A stretch of 64,000 bases of DNA from Actinomucor elegans (Eukaryota; Mucoromycota; Mucoromycetes; Mucorales; Mucoraceae). Position 1 is the first letter of the stretch. Every line of letters begins with the position of its first letter. The translations under genes were made by a program, and so were the position numbers. Of this stretch, positions 24,697-37,526 are shown one piece after another. The notes beneath the pieces were generated by a model, which ran no database searches, was not told the DNA's origin, and was given only the letters and a program-made list of their open reading frames with translations. The DNA lies in the NCBI GenBank assembly GCA_026027325.1, contig JAMSLZ010000001.1, positions 4,030,001 through 4,094,000 of the forward strand, in the 5' to 3' direction.

Positions 24697-25853
24697 CTGT
24701 CAGCCAAGTATCTGAGATTTTCTGTGGTAGAATAGCAGTATCGTTTAGTTACACTAGGTAATAATCGATTACCTTGTCTTGTTCTCAATACGACATCTTA
24801 AGGGTGTACGCATAAAATCAAAGAGATTTTAAAAAAAGTGTCTTTCTTAGTTTTTTGTATCCTTCAGCCTGATCTTTTATGTAATTTACAATACATTTAC
24901 TGAATACTATCTTATATATATATATATATATTGGGATGAATAAACGTAAGATTGTCTTTTATTGTATAGTTAAAAAGAAAGACCAAGAATTCTCTATTGT
25001 GCAGCTTGAGGTATATTAAATATTACATGGTTATGTGATGTTAGAAGGCTTAGTTGATATACCATTGTATTGTTGGGACAGTAGCTAACAAATTTACGTG
25101 CGTTATATCATTGTATTGCTTGTTCAAAAATATATAATATTTGGCATCAGAGCCAGTCAAATACATGATGAAAAATAAAGTGTTTGGCCAATAAATGCAA
25201 ATGCACACACATTAATAAAATCTTGACATGTTGCAGAGGATCTCGGCAATGTCGCTCTTTTTAAATAGTTCTTGCTCAAGCATATTCTAGTACCATTTAT
25301 ATCATTGATTTATAGCTTTCATTAATTAAAAGCGCCGACTGTCCTTGATTTTGTGGTATGATATAACGATTTTTTATCGGCACTCCATCAATAGTGGCGC
25401 TATTTGACTCAGACCAATAGTTTCTGGAGGATTAAACCAAGAGCGGGCTATATAAATTATCTGATTTGACAGCTGTAATTACCACTGCAATTAGACTGAA
25501 GAGTCTCATTTCTGCAACCTGCTTTAATTCTATAACAATCTCTATTCGCAAATGATTCTACTAGACCACGATAGTTGAATCATGCATGCCTAAAGATTGG
25601 ATTATCAACCTTATCTCATAATATAATATAATCTATTATTTATTGCCATTTTTATTATAATTCTTTTTCGCATGCACATAATACTGATACAAGTTGAAAG
25701 ATACGCCTAGTTTAAAAGGTAGATATCGTTATGCGCATATAGGCGATATGTAAAAAAAAAACAGTTAGAAATATACATGTAGGTGCTTTTTTGATTTGTA
25801 TTTGATCCTTATAAAAGGAACATTAGAAACAGCTTTCATTTCTATGGTATTAT
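24697..25853. other. Intergenic gap, AT-rich
   Basis: A TA microsatellite lies at 24915-24930. A weak inverted pair (AAAAGCGCC near 25327, GGCGCTATTT near 25394) brackets about 75 bp and might be a small MITE-like tip pair. No gene is supported. Confidence 0.4.
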
Positions 25854-26686
25854 CTATGATGAAATGACACCCAAGTAATCTTCTTTAATAGTACCAATAG
25901 CAAACTATTAAAAAATGAACGCATCAATACATCATTTGAAGGTGAAATAGGATCAAATTCTTACAATTTCAGTCGCGTCAACTCGAGTACCGACTAGTTT
26001 TAATCGAACTTGTACATCCTTCTGTATCACCTGTAATCATAAAGCGTTAAATGACAAAAATTCGTTTCTATGCAAACTGAATATCTACCTGATCTTCGGA
26101 CGAATAACAAGGTGGGTTGCCATTAGCATCAAATCTCATATCCGTAGGGATAAGCTTTGATATAGAAAGCATCAGTCTATCAAATTAGCAAAACATAAAG
26201 ATCAATCAACGTACATGGTTGGATACAAAAACTTGTAAAGGTCCAACGTCAGCGAAAAAACCCATCTACAATCTAACGCGTAAGCAAAACAAAGCCTTTT
26301 TTTTTCCACAGCCAATTCATTTACCTTGTTAACTGTTGTGACAATTGCATCAAGAACTTCGCCCTTGTAAGGTTTAAATACGATAGCTTGATAGTTTACT
26401 TTGAATTCTGCTAGTCCAGAGCCTGGCAAAATCTTGCCTTTTCCAATGTTTTGAAGCGATAACACAGTAATAACGTATCCATATCGACCTGTACATGTTC
26501 CTTCCACGTCTGCAAACAATTTGTCTTTTAATTGTCCTTCCATGTTGGGGCCAAAGTAGGAAGGATGTAATGAAATAGTATGAGTTAATGTTTTCTAAAA
26601 AAAGAGAGAATTGTAAAATGATTAAGCCTGAATCGAAACAAAAGTGCGGACAATATCAAACATTGATTCTTTACCAAGAAGAACAT
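25854..26686 (-). CDS. RPB7: RNA polymerase II subunit RPB7
   Basis: Six exons: 26686-26675, 26594-26325, 26265-26215, 26154-26089, 26030-25965 and 25904-25854, giving exactly 171 aa, as in yeast. The first exon is only 12 nt and encodes MFFL; it was found because family members begin MFF-L and the next exon opens KTLTHTISLHPSYFGPNM. Other motifs: VEGTCTGRYGYVI, NKMGFFADVGPLQVFVSNHL, DANGNPPCYSSEDQ, VRLKLVGTRVDATEI and AIGTIKEDYLG. The protein has the tip domain and the S1/OB fold and, with RPB4, forms the stalk of RNA polymerase II. Confidence 0.96.
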
Positions 26687-27963
26687 GATTTATTATCAAG
26701 AGATGATTGTTCTGCTAGTAAAAATGAGATCAGAATCGTGTTTAATATTTCGAGATCCAATGAAATTAACCTTATTCTAGATTGGCTTCTACAGACTGCA
26801 GTATTTGTGTATAAAAAGAGTAAAATTGACGCGTCTCTTTTTATAATGGATTAGTTCAAAAAGGCGTCGATTCACCAAATCAAGTTTATTAGTTTGAATT
26901 TGGTATTGAGCAAAGAGTTTCGAGCTTTGTCAGTTTTATTTTTTTCCCATTTATTCGTATTTCTACGTCACAGAAAGCAATTATACCTTTGGCTGATAAG
27001 ATGAGCTTGTAGTTTATAAGCAATGTGATTGGTTAACGGAGACGAGACTATAGAGGTGGTGGTAATAGATAATTGAGGTTTGGACTCAAGGAGGATCGTC
27101 TTTCCTTGTTTAGTGAGCTTTTAGTATAATAAAAACATAAAAAAAAATCCATTACCATTTAATAAAATTTATAAATGATTTAATTTGATAGAGAAATGTA
27201 TAATTTTTGTATATTATACGGGATATTTGTTTGTTTTAATTCGGTGTCAATAACTCAAGTTTTTATATTTAAGCAATACAAAGGAACATAGTTCTACAAA
27301 CATTCATATATAAAGAACAGATAAAATCTATTAGCTATACTATTAAAACAAGATTTTTATAGCTAAAAAACGGTCAAAAATTTGAAAAATCAAACCTAAG
27401 GGTTATTGAAAAAATAAATAAAAAAATAGATTGGTTCAGGTTGAAGTCGCTTGATTGGCTTGTTGAGATTCAAACATCAAAGTTTCCATTACTATTTCCA
27501 GCAATGAACTTTTTTTCTCTTTTGCTTCCTTAACGCCATCTTTTTATACATGAAAAGTCTATAAATGAGAAGCATATTAACAAAATCATTTTCGCGCATT
27601 AAATGATATAAAAATTGAAAATTATCTTAAATTTGTTAGTTCTTCTGGATTTTAGCTTTTACGCTAATAATCCGAGTTTTTATATCAAAAAAAAAAAATG
27701 CAGAAAACTAAATAATTATACTTTTGTATGTAAAAAAATAATAACAATAAAAACGGCACTGTTTTATAAACTGTATGCTGAAAATGAAATGTGTCTACAG
27801 TCAAAGATTCGGTCAAGTTTCGAAAAATCTGAGCATAAGGTTTACATTGAGAAGAAAATCGAAATACAAAAAGCAGTCATTGCTTAGCGTGAAACGTAGA
27901 AACTTGAGACCATATCGTTTTTCAAGTTTGGTTTCTCTACAATTATACCAGTAAAAAAAAAAA
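26687..27963. other. Intergenic gap between RPB7 and RING-CH gene
   Basis: This is the divergent upstream interval. The open frame 26588-26854 (+) is antisense to the RPB7 5' end, and 27615-27887 (+) starts with TTG and is Lys/Ile-rich; both look like chance. No further feature. Confidence 0.5.
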
Positions 27964-29368
27964 ATGTCTCATTTTAGATTTCCAAGAACAGCAAGACCCA
28001 TTGAGCAAGAAATGATGAATACAGTAGTTTTACATAACGATATTTTGGACGGAGATGATAGTTCACAAGACTCAACTACTCTTGCGCAAACGGGCAACAG
28101 TGACAGCAGTAACAGTAGTGTCGTTTCTTCTGGGGATTCTTCAGACTCGTCGACAATTTTAGCTCCAAGACAACCGCAGCGTACAGTAGTTGAAGAAAGG
28201 CGCTGTTGGATTTGCTTTGGCGATAGTTCTGACTCTCAAGGACAGTGGGTTAAGCCTTGCAAATGTTCTTTGGAAGCCCACCAAACCTGTTTGCTGGACT
28301 GGATTGCCGAAAACCAAAAAGCTTCTCCAATGAAAAAGGTAGATATCCATTAATAACACAAACAACATCGACTCATAGATAATAGGTCAATTGTCCACAA
28401 TGCGCCACACCTTATTATTTATCACAAAAGAATAATATCACACTTGCTTTACTTACTGTAGTCGATTCGCTTGTTCGTACAAGTGCACCTTACATTACAG
28501 TGCTCGGTATAGGATGCTCTTTGTTGATAACATGCACAACCTATGGAGCATTTTCAGTAATGACGCTGTTTGGTGCCCGTGATGGAGAGAGATTGATCGG
28601 AAACCCTAACGAGTGGACATTCAAGACATGGATTGGTTTGCCTTTGATACCAGTCATCTTAGTATCCACTAGAACAAGATGGGGAGACGCTGTCTTACCA
28701 GTAGCTGCGATTTCTGTTCTTAGAGCCACTGGTACTACACCACAAAACATCAGATTCACATGGCCCATATCACCCGCTTTAACAATCGGTATCATGCCTT
28801 GGATCAGGTACAAAAGATAAAGTGAAATAGCGAGCTATCCAGATACCTAACCCAACATAGATTGTTTTATAAAAATGCGTACCGACTAGTGCAACGCTAT
28901 ATGACCAAGAATCTTTCATTGCAAGAACCTTCTGTTTTATCTTCAAATACACAAACAACAAGTCGTAGACGTAGTAGAGGATCAACAACCAATGATATAT
29001 CCGACCGTGAACGTAATTTGGAACTAGACATGATTAATGGTAGAGAAACCAGCAGTATTGGCATATCTTTATTAGGAGCAATACTATGGCCAGTGATAAG
29101 CAGTGGTATGGGAGGGTAAGAAAAATCTGTCCATGTTGGAGTCAGTACTTACTAAAGCAAATGTAGACTTTTGAACAAGTTTAAATGGGTCAGACACAAC
29201 TTTCCAGAGCCATTCCAAAGAAACGTTTTAGGTGGTTGCTTGTTTGTAGTAGCTAAAGATATTGGCAACCTAGTGTATAAATATGAGCGTATCCGTCAAC
29301 ATAGATCAAGACGCGTCAAAAGCTACGAGGAAGTATTAAAATCAAACTCTCATAAACATCAACAGTAA
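27964..29368 (+). CDS. RING-CH (MARCH-type) membrane E3 ubiquitin ligase
   Basis: Exons 27964-28338, 28386-28807, 28861-29115 and 29167-29368 give 417 aa. After a Ser/Asp-rich N-terminus (about 75 residues), a C4HC3 RING-CH finger is complete: CWICFGDSSDSQ, KPCKCSLEAHQTCLLDWI, and across intron 1 NCPQCATPY. Hydrophobic segments follow (residues about 165-190 and 210-235, plus one near 330), then a basic Arg-rich C-terminus. This order, finger first and spans after, resembles the mitochondrial outer-membrane ligase MARCH5 of animals, but the target membrane is an inference. It ends 327 bp from the convergent RPN13 stop. Confidence 0.88.
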
Positions 29369-29695
29369 GCGGTGGCGAGGGAATAAAAAGCAACAGAGGA
29401 GATTCAAACTATCGGTGGTAGTATTTAAAAATATTTTGTGGTTCCCTCACTGTTTTTCTTTTCTTTTATTAAAATAATGTCTTATAAACAGGACCTCTCA
29501 CCGTGAAAGTACTGGGTTGAGATGGTCTACAGTAAAGACAAAGAATAACAAAATAAACAAGAAATCGATACTCAGACTATGGAAAGCTCCAAGATAGTCT
29601 GCCATTTTATTCTCTTGTACAAGCGTTTTTTATTTTATAATGATTTTAACATGAAAGAGTGGAGGGTAATGGAATGAAAAAAAAAAACTTTTACT

Positions 29696-30956
29696 TTAGT
29701 CCTCATCCATAGCATCTGTTTCACTGTGCTCTTCGATCTTGGCTTGCTCCTCGACGGCCTTCAAGAAAGATTTGATATCTAATAATAATGAATAAGAAAC
29801 ATAATAAAATAATATAGGTATTTTTTTTCCCTGAATCTCACCTTTTCCGCATTCCAATGCTTCGGTAATGAAAGTCAATACATCACGTTCAAGTGCAACA
29901 TGAATAACCTGTAATCTTTGTTGGAATTGCTGGCTCTGAACTAATTGATCAACTTCTTCTTTTGAGCGTTCTTGAGCCTCGTTAACAAAGGGGAATAAAG
30001 CAGATCTGATCTTAGCATTGCGTAAAATAGTATTGATAGTTTCGGCCTTTACGGCATCACCCAAATCAAGAGAAGCTGCTTGTTCTGGAACACTCACTTC
30101 AGCGAGCTTATCTTTCAACTCATTCCATTTGGCAGCAGGAATAGCATTCCTGCTTCTACCGGAGGGTAAGTCCGAGGATAGGTTACTACTGTACTGACGC
30201 GTTAAAAAAAATCACACATTTTGGATTCCATTATTGAATTTTACCCTAAACCGCCAGCATTCTGAATAAACTGTAAAAGGTTATCTTGAGTCATGTTCAT
30301 ATCCAAATCGCCTTGACTTCCGCCCAAAATCTGCATTAAATCAGAGTGCGCATTTCCCTCATATTCAAGGTCGCCGTCGCGACTATTACCGCCATTGGCT
30401 GCGCTTTGAGGATCGTTGATAAGTTGGTTAACACGACTAACAAGTTCTTCGTCTTTTTCATCGTTTTTACTTTGCATCCAATAGAACACTTTTTCTCTTG
30501 AAGACTTGAACTTTAAAATATATACACGTCCTGTTGTACATTCGTTTACGCGAAGCAATTCAGCTTCGTCAGGGAAAATAATAAAGTCCTGTAAACAATA
30601 GTATATCGATGAGCCTCTCTGTTAAGTTCAATGAGCTTGTGTTGGCTTACATCTTCTGGATCAGCAGCTTTGCGCTCTTTCCAGTAAAAGTGCATTAGTT
30701 GATCATCGCTCTGTTTTCAATGGGCATATCAGAACAAGCACACAAACGATCCTCATTTCTTCTTATTCTTACCTGATCCATATATATAACACTAGATTCA
30801 TTACCATTTGATTAATACAATTATAACGAAACGTTTAAGTCAACTAGCTTACCCCTTTCTAGTATCTGGCTTCAGCGTAGAACCTTCTCTAATAACCTTG
30901 CCAGCATTGAATTCGACAAGGTGGGTATTTCTCTGTGCAGTAGGGAAAAGACTCAT
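29696..30956 (-). CDS. RPN13: Proteasomal ubiquitin receptor Rpn13/ADRM1
   Basis: Six exons: 30956-30853, 30791-30773 (19 nt), 30710-30651, 30588-30245, 30188-29842 and 29778-29696, giving 318 aa. The N-terminal Pru domain reads LVEFNAGKVIREGSTLKPDT, GVIYMDQSDDQLMHFYWKER, FIIFPDEAEL and VYILKFKSSREKVFYWMQSK. A linker rich in Gly, Asn and Asp follows, then a C-terminal DEUBAD region (about residues 205-318, including LRNAKIRSALFPFVNEAQ) that would bind the deubiquitinase UCH37. Rpn13 sits on the 19S cap and captures ubiquitin chains. The 19-nt exon supplies GVIYMDQ across two joins. Confidence 0.93.
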
Positions 30957-32069
30957 ATGAATTAGATTTATTAGCTTGAAGAGAGTGAACGTTAGAGAGT
31001 CCTAAAACGCTTATATAGTCCTATTATTCATGTAGAGATGACGCGGCAGTCGGCAATCGGCAGAACAGTACTACTGAGTTTTAAATGCAGGACTTCTTTC
31101 ATCATCATCAAATCAATGTGCAGGATTGAAGCATTTGGTTCCCAAGTAAATACAGAGGAGGACGCAATAAGTATATATTTGGAGCGGTTAAAATATTGAA
31201 ATAACATGTCACTGAATGCATCAAGTTTATATGTAGTTTTGTTAAAATGATAGTTTTGTGCACCGTTTAAATAGACGCCTATTTCTTCCAGTACACCTTT
31301 TCCCTACATAATGCATATATTCTTCAGGTTTATTTGATATTTAATGTGTTTTAGGTTAGTATATATTATAATTAGGCTTTTGCTGCAAACAACGCAAGTT
31401 CGAAGTGGGAGAATAGGAAGATGTACCATAGTAACAACTACAATATTACCTTTATTTTGATTGGCAGAAAAGAATGTAAATTGGATCGACGACGAAGCTC
31501 ACCCAAAAAAGACAAGTTGGCCAAAACTTTGATCTCATTTTTCAGGACAAAAAATAGTAAGTACTCAAAACCTATTATAGTTAAGTTTGTGTAAGGTTAA
31601 ACTACTTGTTAAATGATTTAAGTGTCACTTTATAGTTTTGTCAAGTCGATGAGATATTATTGAAAAATGGTGATTTCATGAGCTTCACAAAATGTTGTTG
31701 TAAAACAAATATCATATATATAATAGAATCTAACAAAAATAGTTTCATATACTCTCAAATACACTAAACCTATCTTATGAATAGATACTGCCTTATAAAC
31801 GCTACTTTGTGGCTTTAAAATGAAAAGTTTGAAAAATTTAGGTGTAAGGTAGTTCCCCAAGAATTTTTCTATTCCCAACATTCCGTCATTCTTCAATTAA
31901 TATCATTTTAATGTCATATTTGAAGACTAGCACAAGTTCAAAACAAAGCATTGAGTTTACTAGAGCCATTATTTTGCAAGAGTTAAGCAATTTTACTGCA
32001 TATTGTCGCTGGCTGTAAATTATGTGGATTTCATGTGGATCAAATTTAATGATCTACAGATCTTTCCGC

Positions 32070-32140
32070 TAATCCCGATCAAATGTCGCATTTGATATAA
32101 AGAACATATTAAAAAAGTATTACTGCATCTACAATAATTT
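32070..32140 (+). repeat. Dispersed intergenic repeat, copy B
   Basis: This copy has a perfect palindromic core, ATCAAATG-TCG-CATTTGAT (32078-32096), followed at the family spacing by TACTGCATCTACAA. The flank AATCCCGATC matches copy J. Confidence 0.65.
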
Positions 32141-32260
32141 CTTTTTTTTTAGATGAAAAATAGCCGATATACTATATGTTTATGAACAGAATTAGCTATA
32201 TTTCTTGTCATCATCTAAGTTTATTATATATATATTCTTAGTTAATCTAAATACTAGAAA

Positions 32261-32300
32261 AATCTAGAATGAACTTCATCTACTAGAACCATTATTTAGC
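32261..32300 (+). repeat. Dispersed intergenic repeat, partial copy H
   Basis: Only the right block is recognisable: AGAATGAACTTCATCTACTA followed by GAACC, matching copies C and D. Confidence 0.45.
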
Positions 32301-32479
32301 TAATATATAGTGGTTGTATGATATACTAATGATGAATAACAGTAAAGTTACATACATTTATCCTAAATTTATATTTTGAAATTTGGAATATGAAAGTGCA
32401 AATTTCCTTCTTTTCTTATGGTCCCCAGCGGTCGACTGCTAGTTCTCATGTAACGTATATCTATTTGTCAATATATCTT

Positions 32480-32580
32480 TCGACCGATCCTAACCAAATG
32501 TTGTATCTGGTTGGTATTTCTTGTCCAGAATGAACTACTGCACCTACTAGAACCTCAAACTTATTCATAGAGAACATGTA
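32480..32580 (+). repeat. Dispersed intergenic repeat, copy C
   Basis: Core ACCAAATGTTGTATCTGGT (an imperfect palindrome like that of copy B), then CCAGAATGAACTACTGCACC and TACTAGAACC, then AGAGAACATG. Copy D has the same right half (CCAGAATAAATTGCTGCATC, TATTAGAAC, AGAGAATATA). Confidence 0.65.
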
Positions 32581-32955
32581 ATTTTTTGTTGTTGTTATGC
32601 TCATAAATCTAAACTTTTTTTTTTTTTTGGAATGGATATTTATAAGGAGCACAGATAACTCTTGACATGAAGATATTCTTTATACAAATTAAAACCCAAG
32701 ACGTATCCCTTTCTTATTGTTATAGCTTAAATGTGTCATTTTATTCAGTTTTACTTGCTGAATCGTTTCATATTCGTACCGATACTTGATAAACATTGGT
32801 AGTAAAAAGCGTGTTATTAACAAAACATAAAATACAAGTAATACTTTTTAAAGCGAATAAATCTAAATTAGTTGTACCATCAGCATACACTATCTATAAT
32901 GCAATATGAGATCTGTATCTAGTCGCTTGAGGCCCAATACATTCTGGGATTGCAT

Positions 32956-34804
32956 TTAGTTGAAGATAGGACATCTCCAAACATCATCCAAGTCCTCTTG
33001 ATCAAGAGGCTCCTGCTTTGCTGCAAATAAAGCATCTTTTACATACGCAGGATCTCTCATACCAGTAAATACAGTGCCTACTTCCTTATGAGACATCAGA
33101 AATCTTAATGATTTGATAGAAAGCGGCGAATAGGCATCTTCAGGTGAGTTGTTGAGACCTGGACATAGTGCGCTCAAGATGCGATCCAGTTCATTGTTTT
33201 TACGAAGGGTGTCGATATAAGCATAATCCACGATGTCTTTAGTCAAGGAATTCACACTCTATTCAATGGAAACTAGTTAGTAAAAAAAAAAAAAAAAATT
33301 CAATACCTGAAATCTTTCTATACCTCTCTATAATTCTCGATCCAATCTTCATAAGCTGCCAATTCTTCATCTACACCCAATTGTTGAGCATAATCACGAA
33401 GTTCTTCAAGATCTTTTTGAAGAACAGGCAGCACTTGTTGTGTCAAGTAATGTCGTGTAGCGAAATGATTCTGGGCTAAACGAGCCAAATTCTCTGAAAG
33501 GACTTGGCCCCAAACAAACTTGGATGTCAATGCTTCCTCTTCTAAAGGTACTAAATTGACAAGGTTAATTGATGCCTTCATTGCACCATCTTTACGTTAA
33601 CTTACATTCTGACATGACATCAGACTCTAACTTTGCGACTCTCTCAAATGACTGTTGCATTTGCGCCATAATTTCATGTTCGGCTAGCTCTAGTTAATGA
33701 CCAATCCTTGAGATATCTTATAGTGTCTTACCTGGTCCTTTCCCGTTCGCACCCAATTCATGATTGACTAATACACGAATAGAGCCATTAGCAATAGCAT
33801 TTAATGGTCTGTTTGTCATTAAATAGATATCATGTTCCTTTGTGATTTCGGCTACAGTCTTGGTATGATCATTTTCACCTGCAATAATAGCTTCACGCTC
33901 ATATAAATTAAAAGGTACTTCGGCGGCAACAAAATTGGATAACTTCGAACATGATTTAATGACTTCGGTCAATGAAACATGATCAGAGGCTTGAGGAAAT
34001 GCCATTGTATTAGAACAGATACCGTATCCTCCAATGGTACCTACATCAGTTCAATGAGTACAATGAATGTCCGTCATCGTTTTGCACAACCATACCATTC
34101 GCTACAAGACCATCAAGATAACAAAAACTTTGAGATAAGTCCTTGTACAACTGAGCTGATGTGTATCTCTATTGTTGTTGGTGAGTCAATTGTAGATCTT
34201 TTGCAATCAATGCTTACTCTGTTCTTGGACATAAGCATTCTTTCTGGAGAGTTAATCATAAAAATATCTAACTTGTTGGTCTTTAACCTTTCTAAGGATG
34301 ATTGGATTTGCTTTTCAAGTACTCTTGGGCTTATGGAATGGTAGCTCTTGTCACTAATTTGTACATAGTCTTGCTTAGAATCATAGTGTTCTATGTCTGA
34401 AGCACTAAGATAACCAGACTTAGTGACAAGTGTGATAGACTATAGAAATACACAACATATGAATATACATAAAAAAGAAGAGAGCCCTTGACCAAAAGTC
34501 GCGCAATGCATTACCTCTCGTGATATTTTCCCCAGTTTTACCAGAGAATCCAACGTATTACCGATTAATCTTTCAGAGCCGCCTTTATCAGATATGTATT
34601 TTAACAAACGCGCTTTATTATTTGATTAATCTGATATATACCGTTTTCAAAGTTATTGCCTGTATCAATAATGTTTATACCACCTTCCAAAGCAGCTGTT
34701 AAAGCTCTGGCATGAGTTTCACTTGAAGCACGATAGCTTCCAAAACCCAGTTTTGTCACTTGTTGGCCTGTCTTTGGAATGGCGTTCCTTAGCAAGTTAC
34801 TCAT
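32956..34804 (-). CDS. Aldo/keto reductase family protein with altered active site
   Basis: Eight exons: 34804-34642, 34582-34515, 34439-34218, 34141-34096, 34040-33732, 33689-33606, 33550-33324 and 33258-32956, giving 473 aa. The first half is an AKR barrel: KLGFGSYRASS, GGINIIDTGNNFENGGSERL, ITLVTKSGY, and GTIGGYGICSNTMAFP. The C-terminal 200 residues form the helical extension of the long-AKR subfamily. Of the catalytic tetrad, Asp (DTGNNF) and Lys (VTKSG) are kept. The position five after Asp, normally Tyr, is Phe, and the usual HNPE motif reads INSPE, so His is lost. It may be a non-catalytic or altered-chemistry member; substrate unknown. It is divergent from enolase. Confidence 0.85.
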
Positions 34805-37042
<2,238 letters not shown>

Positions 37043-37526
37043 ATAACTCCCCTTTAAAATCATTCCACATTTCATATACTAGAAAATAGCATACTTTTCT
37101 CTCATAAAACCGTACTTGCAATACAAAAGCTTGCAAGGTTACCGTGTTGTTCAAAGTAAATAAAAAAAAAATCCAAATCACAAACCATATTAAAGGGCAC
37201 TTTCTCCATTAAGTCGTTTTCTGTAAACTGCGACTGAGTACCTTTTTAATGATGTGTAACACTAGATTTTATCATTAGAATGTACCATTACAGATTCTTT
37301 CCTATGCCGCCAAACTATGTGCATTAGTCCTCGGATGGAGGATTATTGGCTCACAGAAACTCAGTCACAAAATGACTTGATTTCTTGAGGTTTCTTGATT
37401 TTATATAGGCCTTCTGGTTTCTTTTTTTTCGAGAATAGAGTTTCTTCTTTAACAATATTACTCGAAAAACGTAGTACTCCCGAGAAAGAACAAGTCTACT
37501 TTACCTTTTTGTTCTTCTGTTTCCAA
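37043..37526. other. Intergenic, enolase 3' end to Zn2Cys6 gene promoter
   Basis: 484 bp with no gene. The right part (37420-37526) is CT- and A-rich leader sequence for the next gene. Confidence 0.5.

Larger units (their letters stand above)
30957..32955. other. AT-rich intergenic gap with three repeat copies
   Basis: No gene supported; 31657-31896 and 32461-32652 (-) are probably chance frames, the latter lying inside a repeat copy. Repeat copies B, H and C lie within 530 bp of each other at 32.07-32.58 kb, all in the same direction. Confidence 0.5.

Noticed and set aside
25325..25405. Possible MITE with AGCGCC/GGCGCT tips
   Set aside because: Arms match over only about 10 bp with mismatches, and no target-site duplication is visible.
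26588..26854. 88-codon frame (+) overlapping the RPB7 5' end
   Set aside because: The opposite strand carries the MFFL exon and intron 1 of RPB7, so this is a shadow.
27615..27887. 90-codon frame (+) before the RING-CH gene
   Set aside because: It starts with TTG, is Lys/Ile-rich and has no motif or conserved context.
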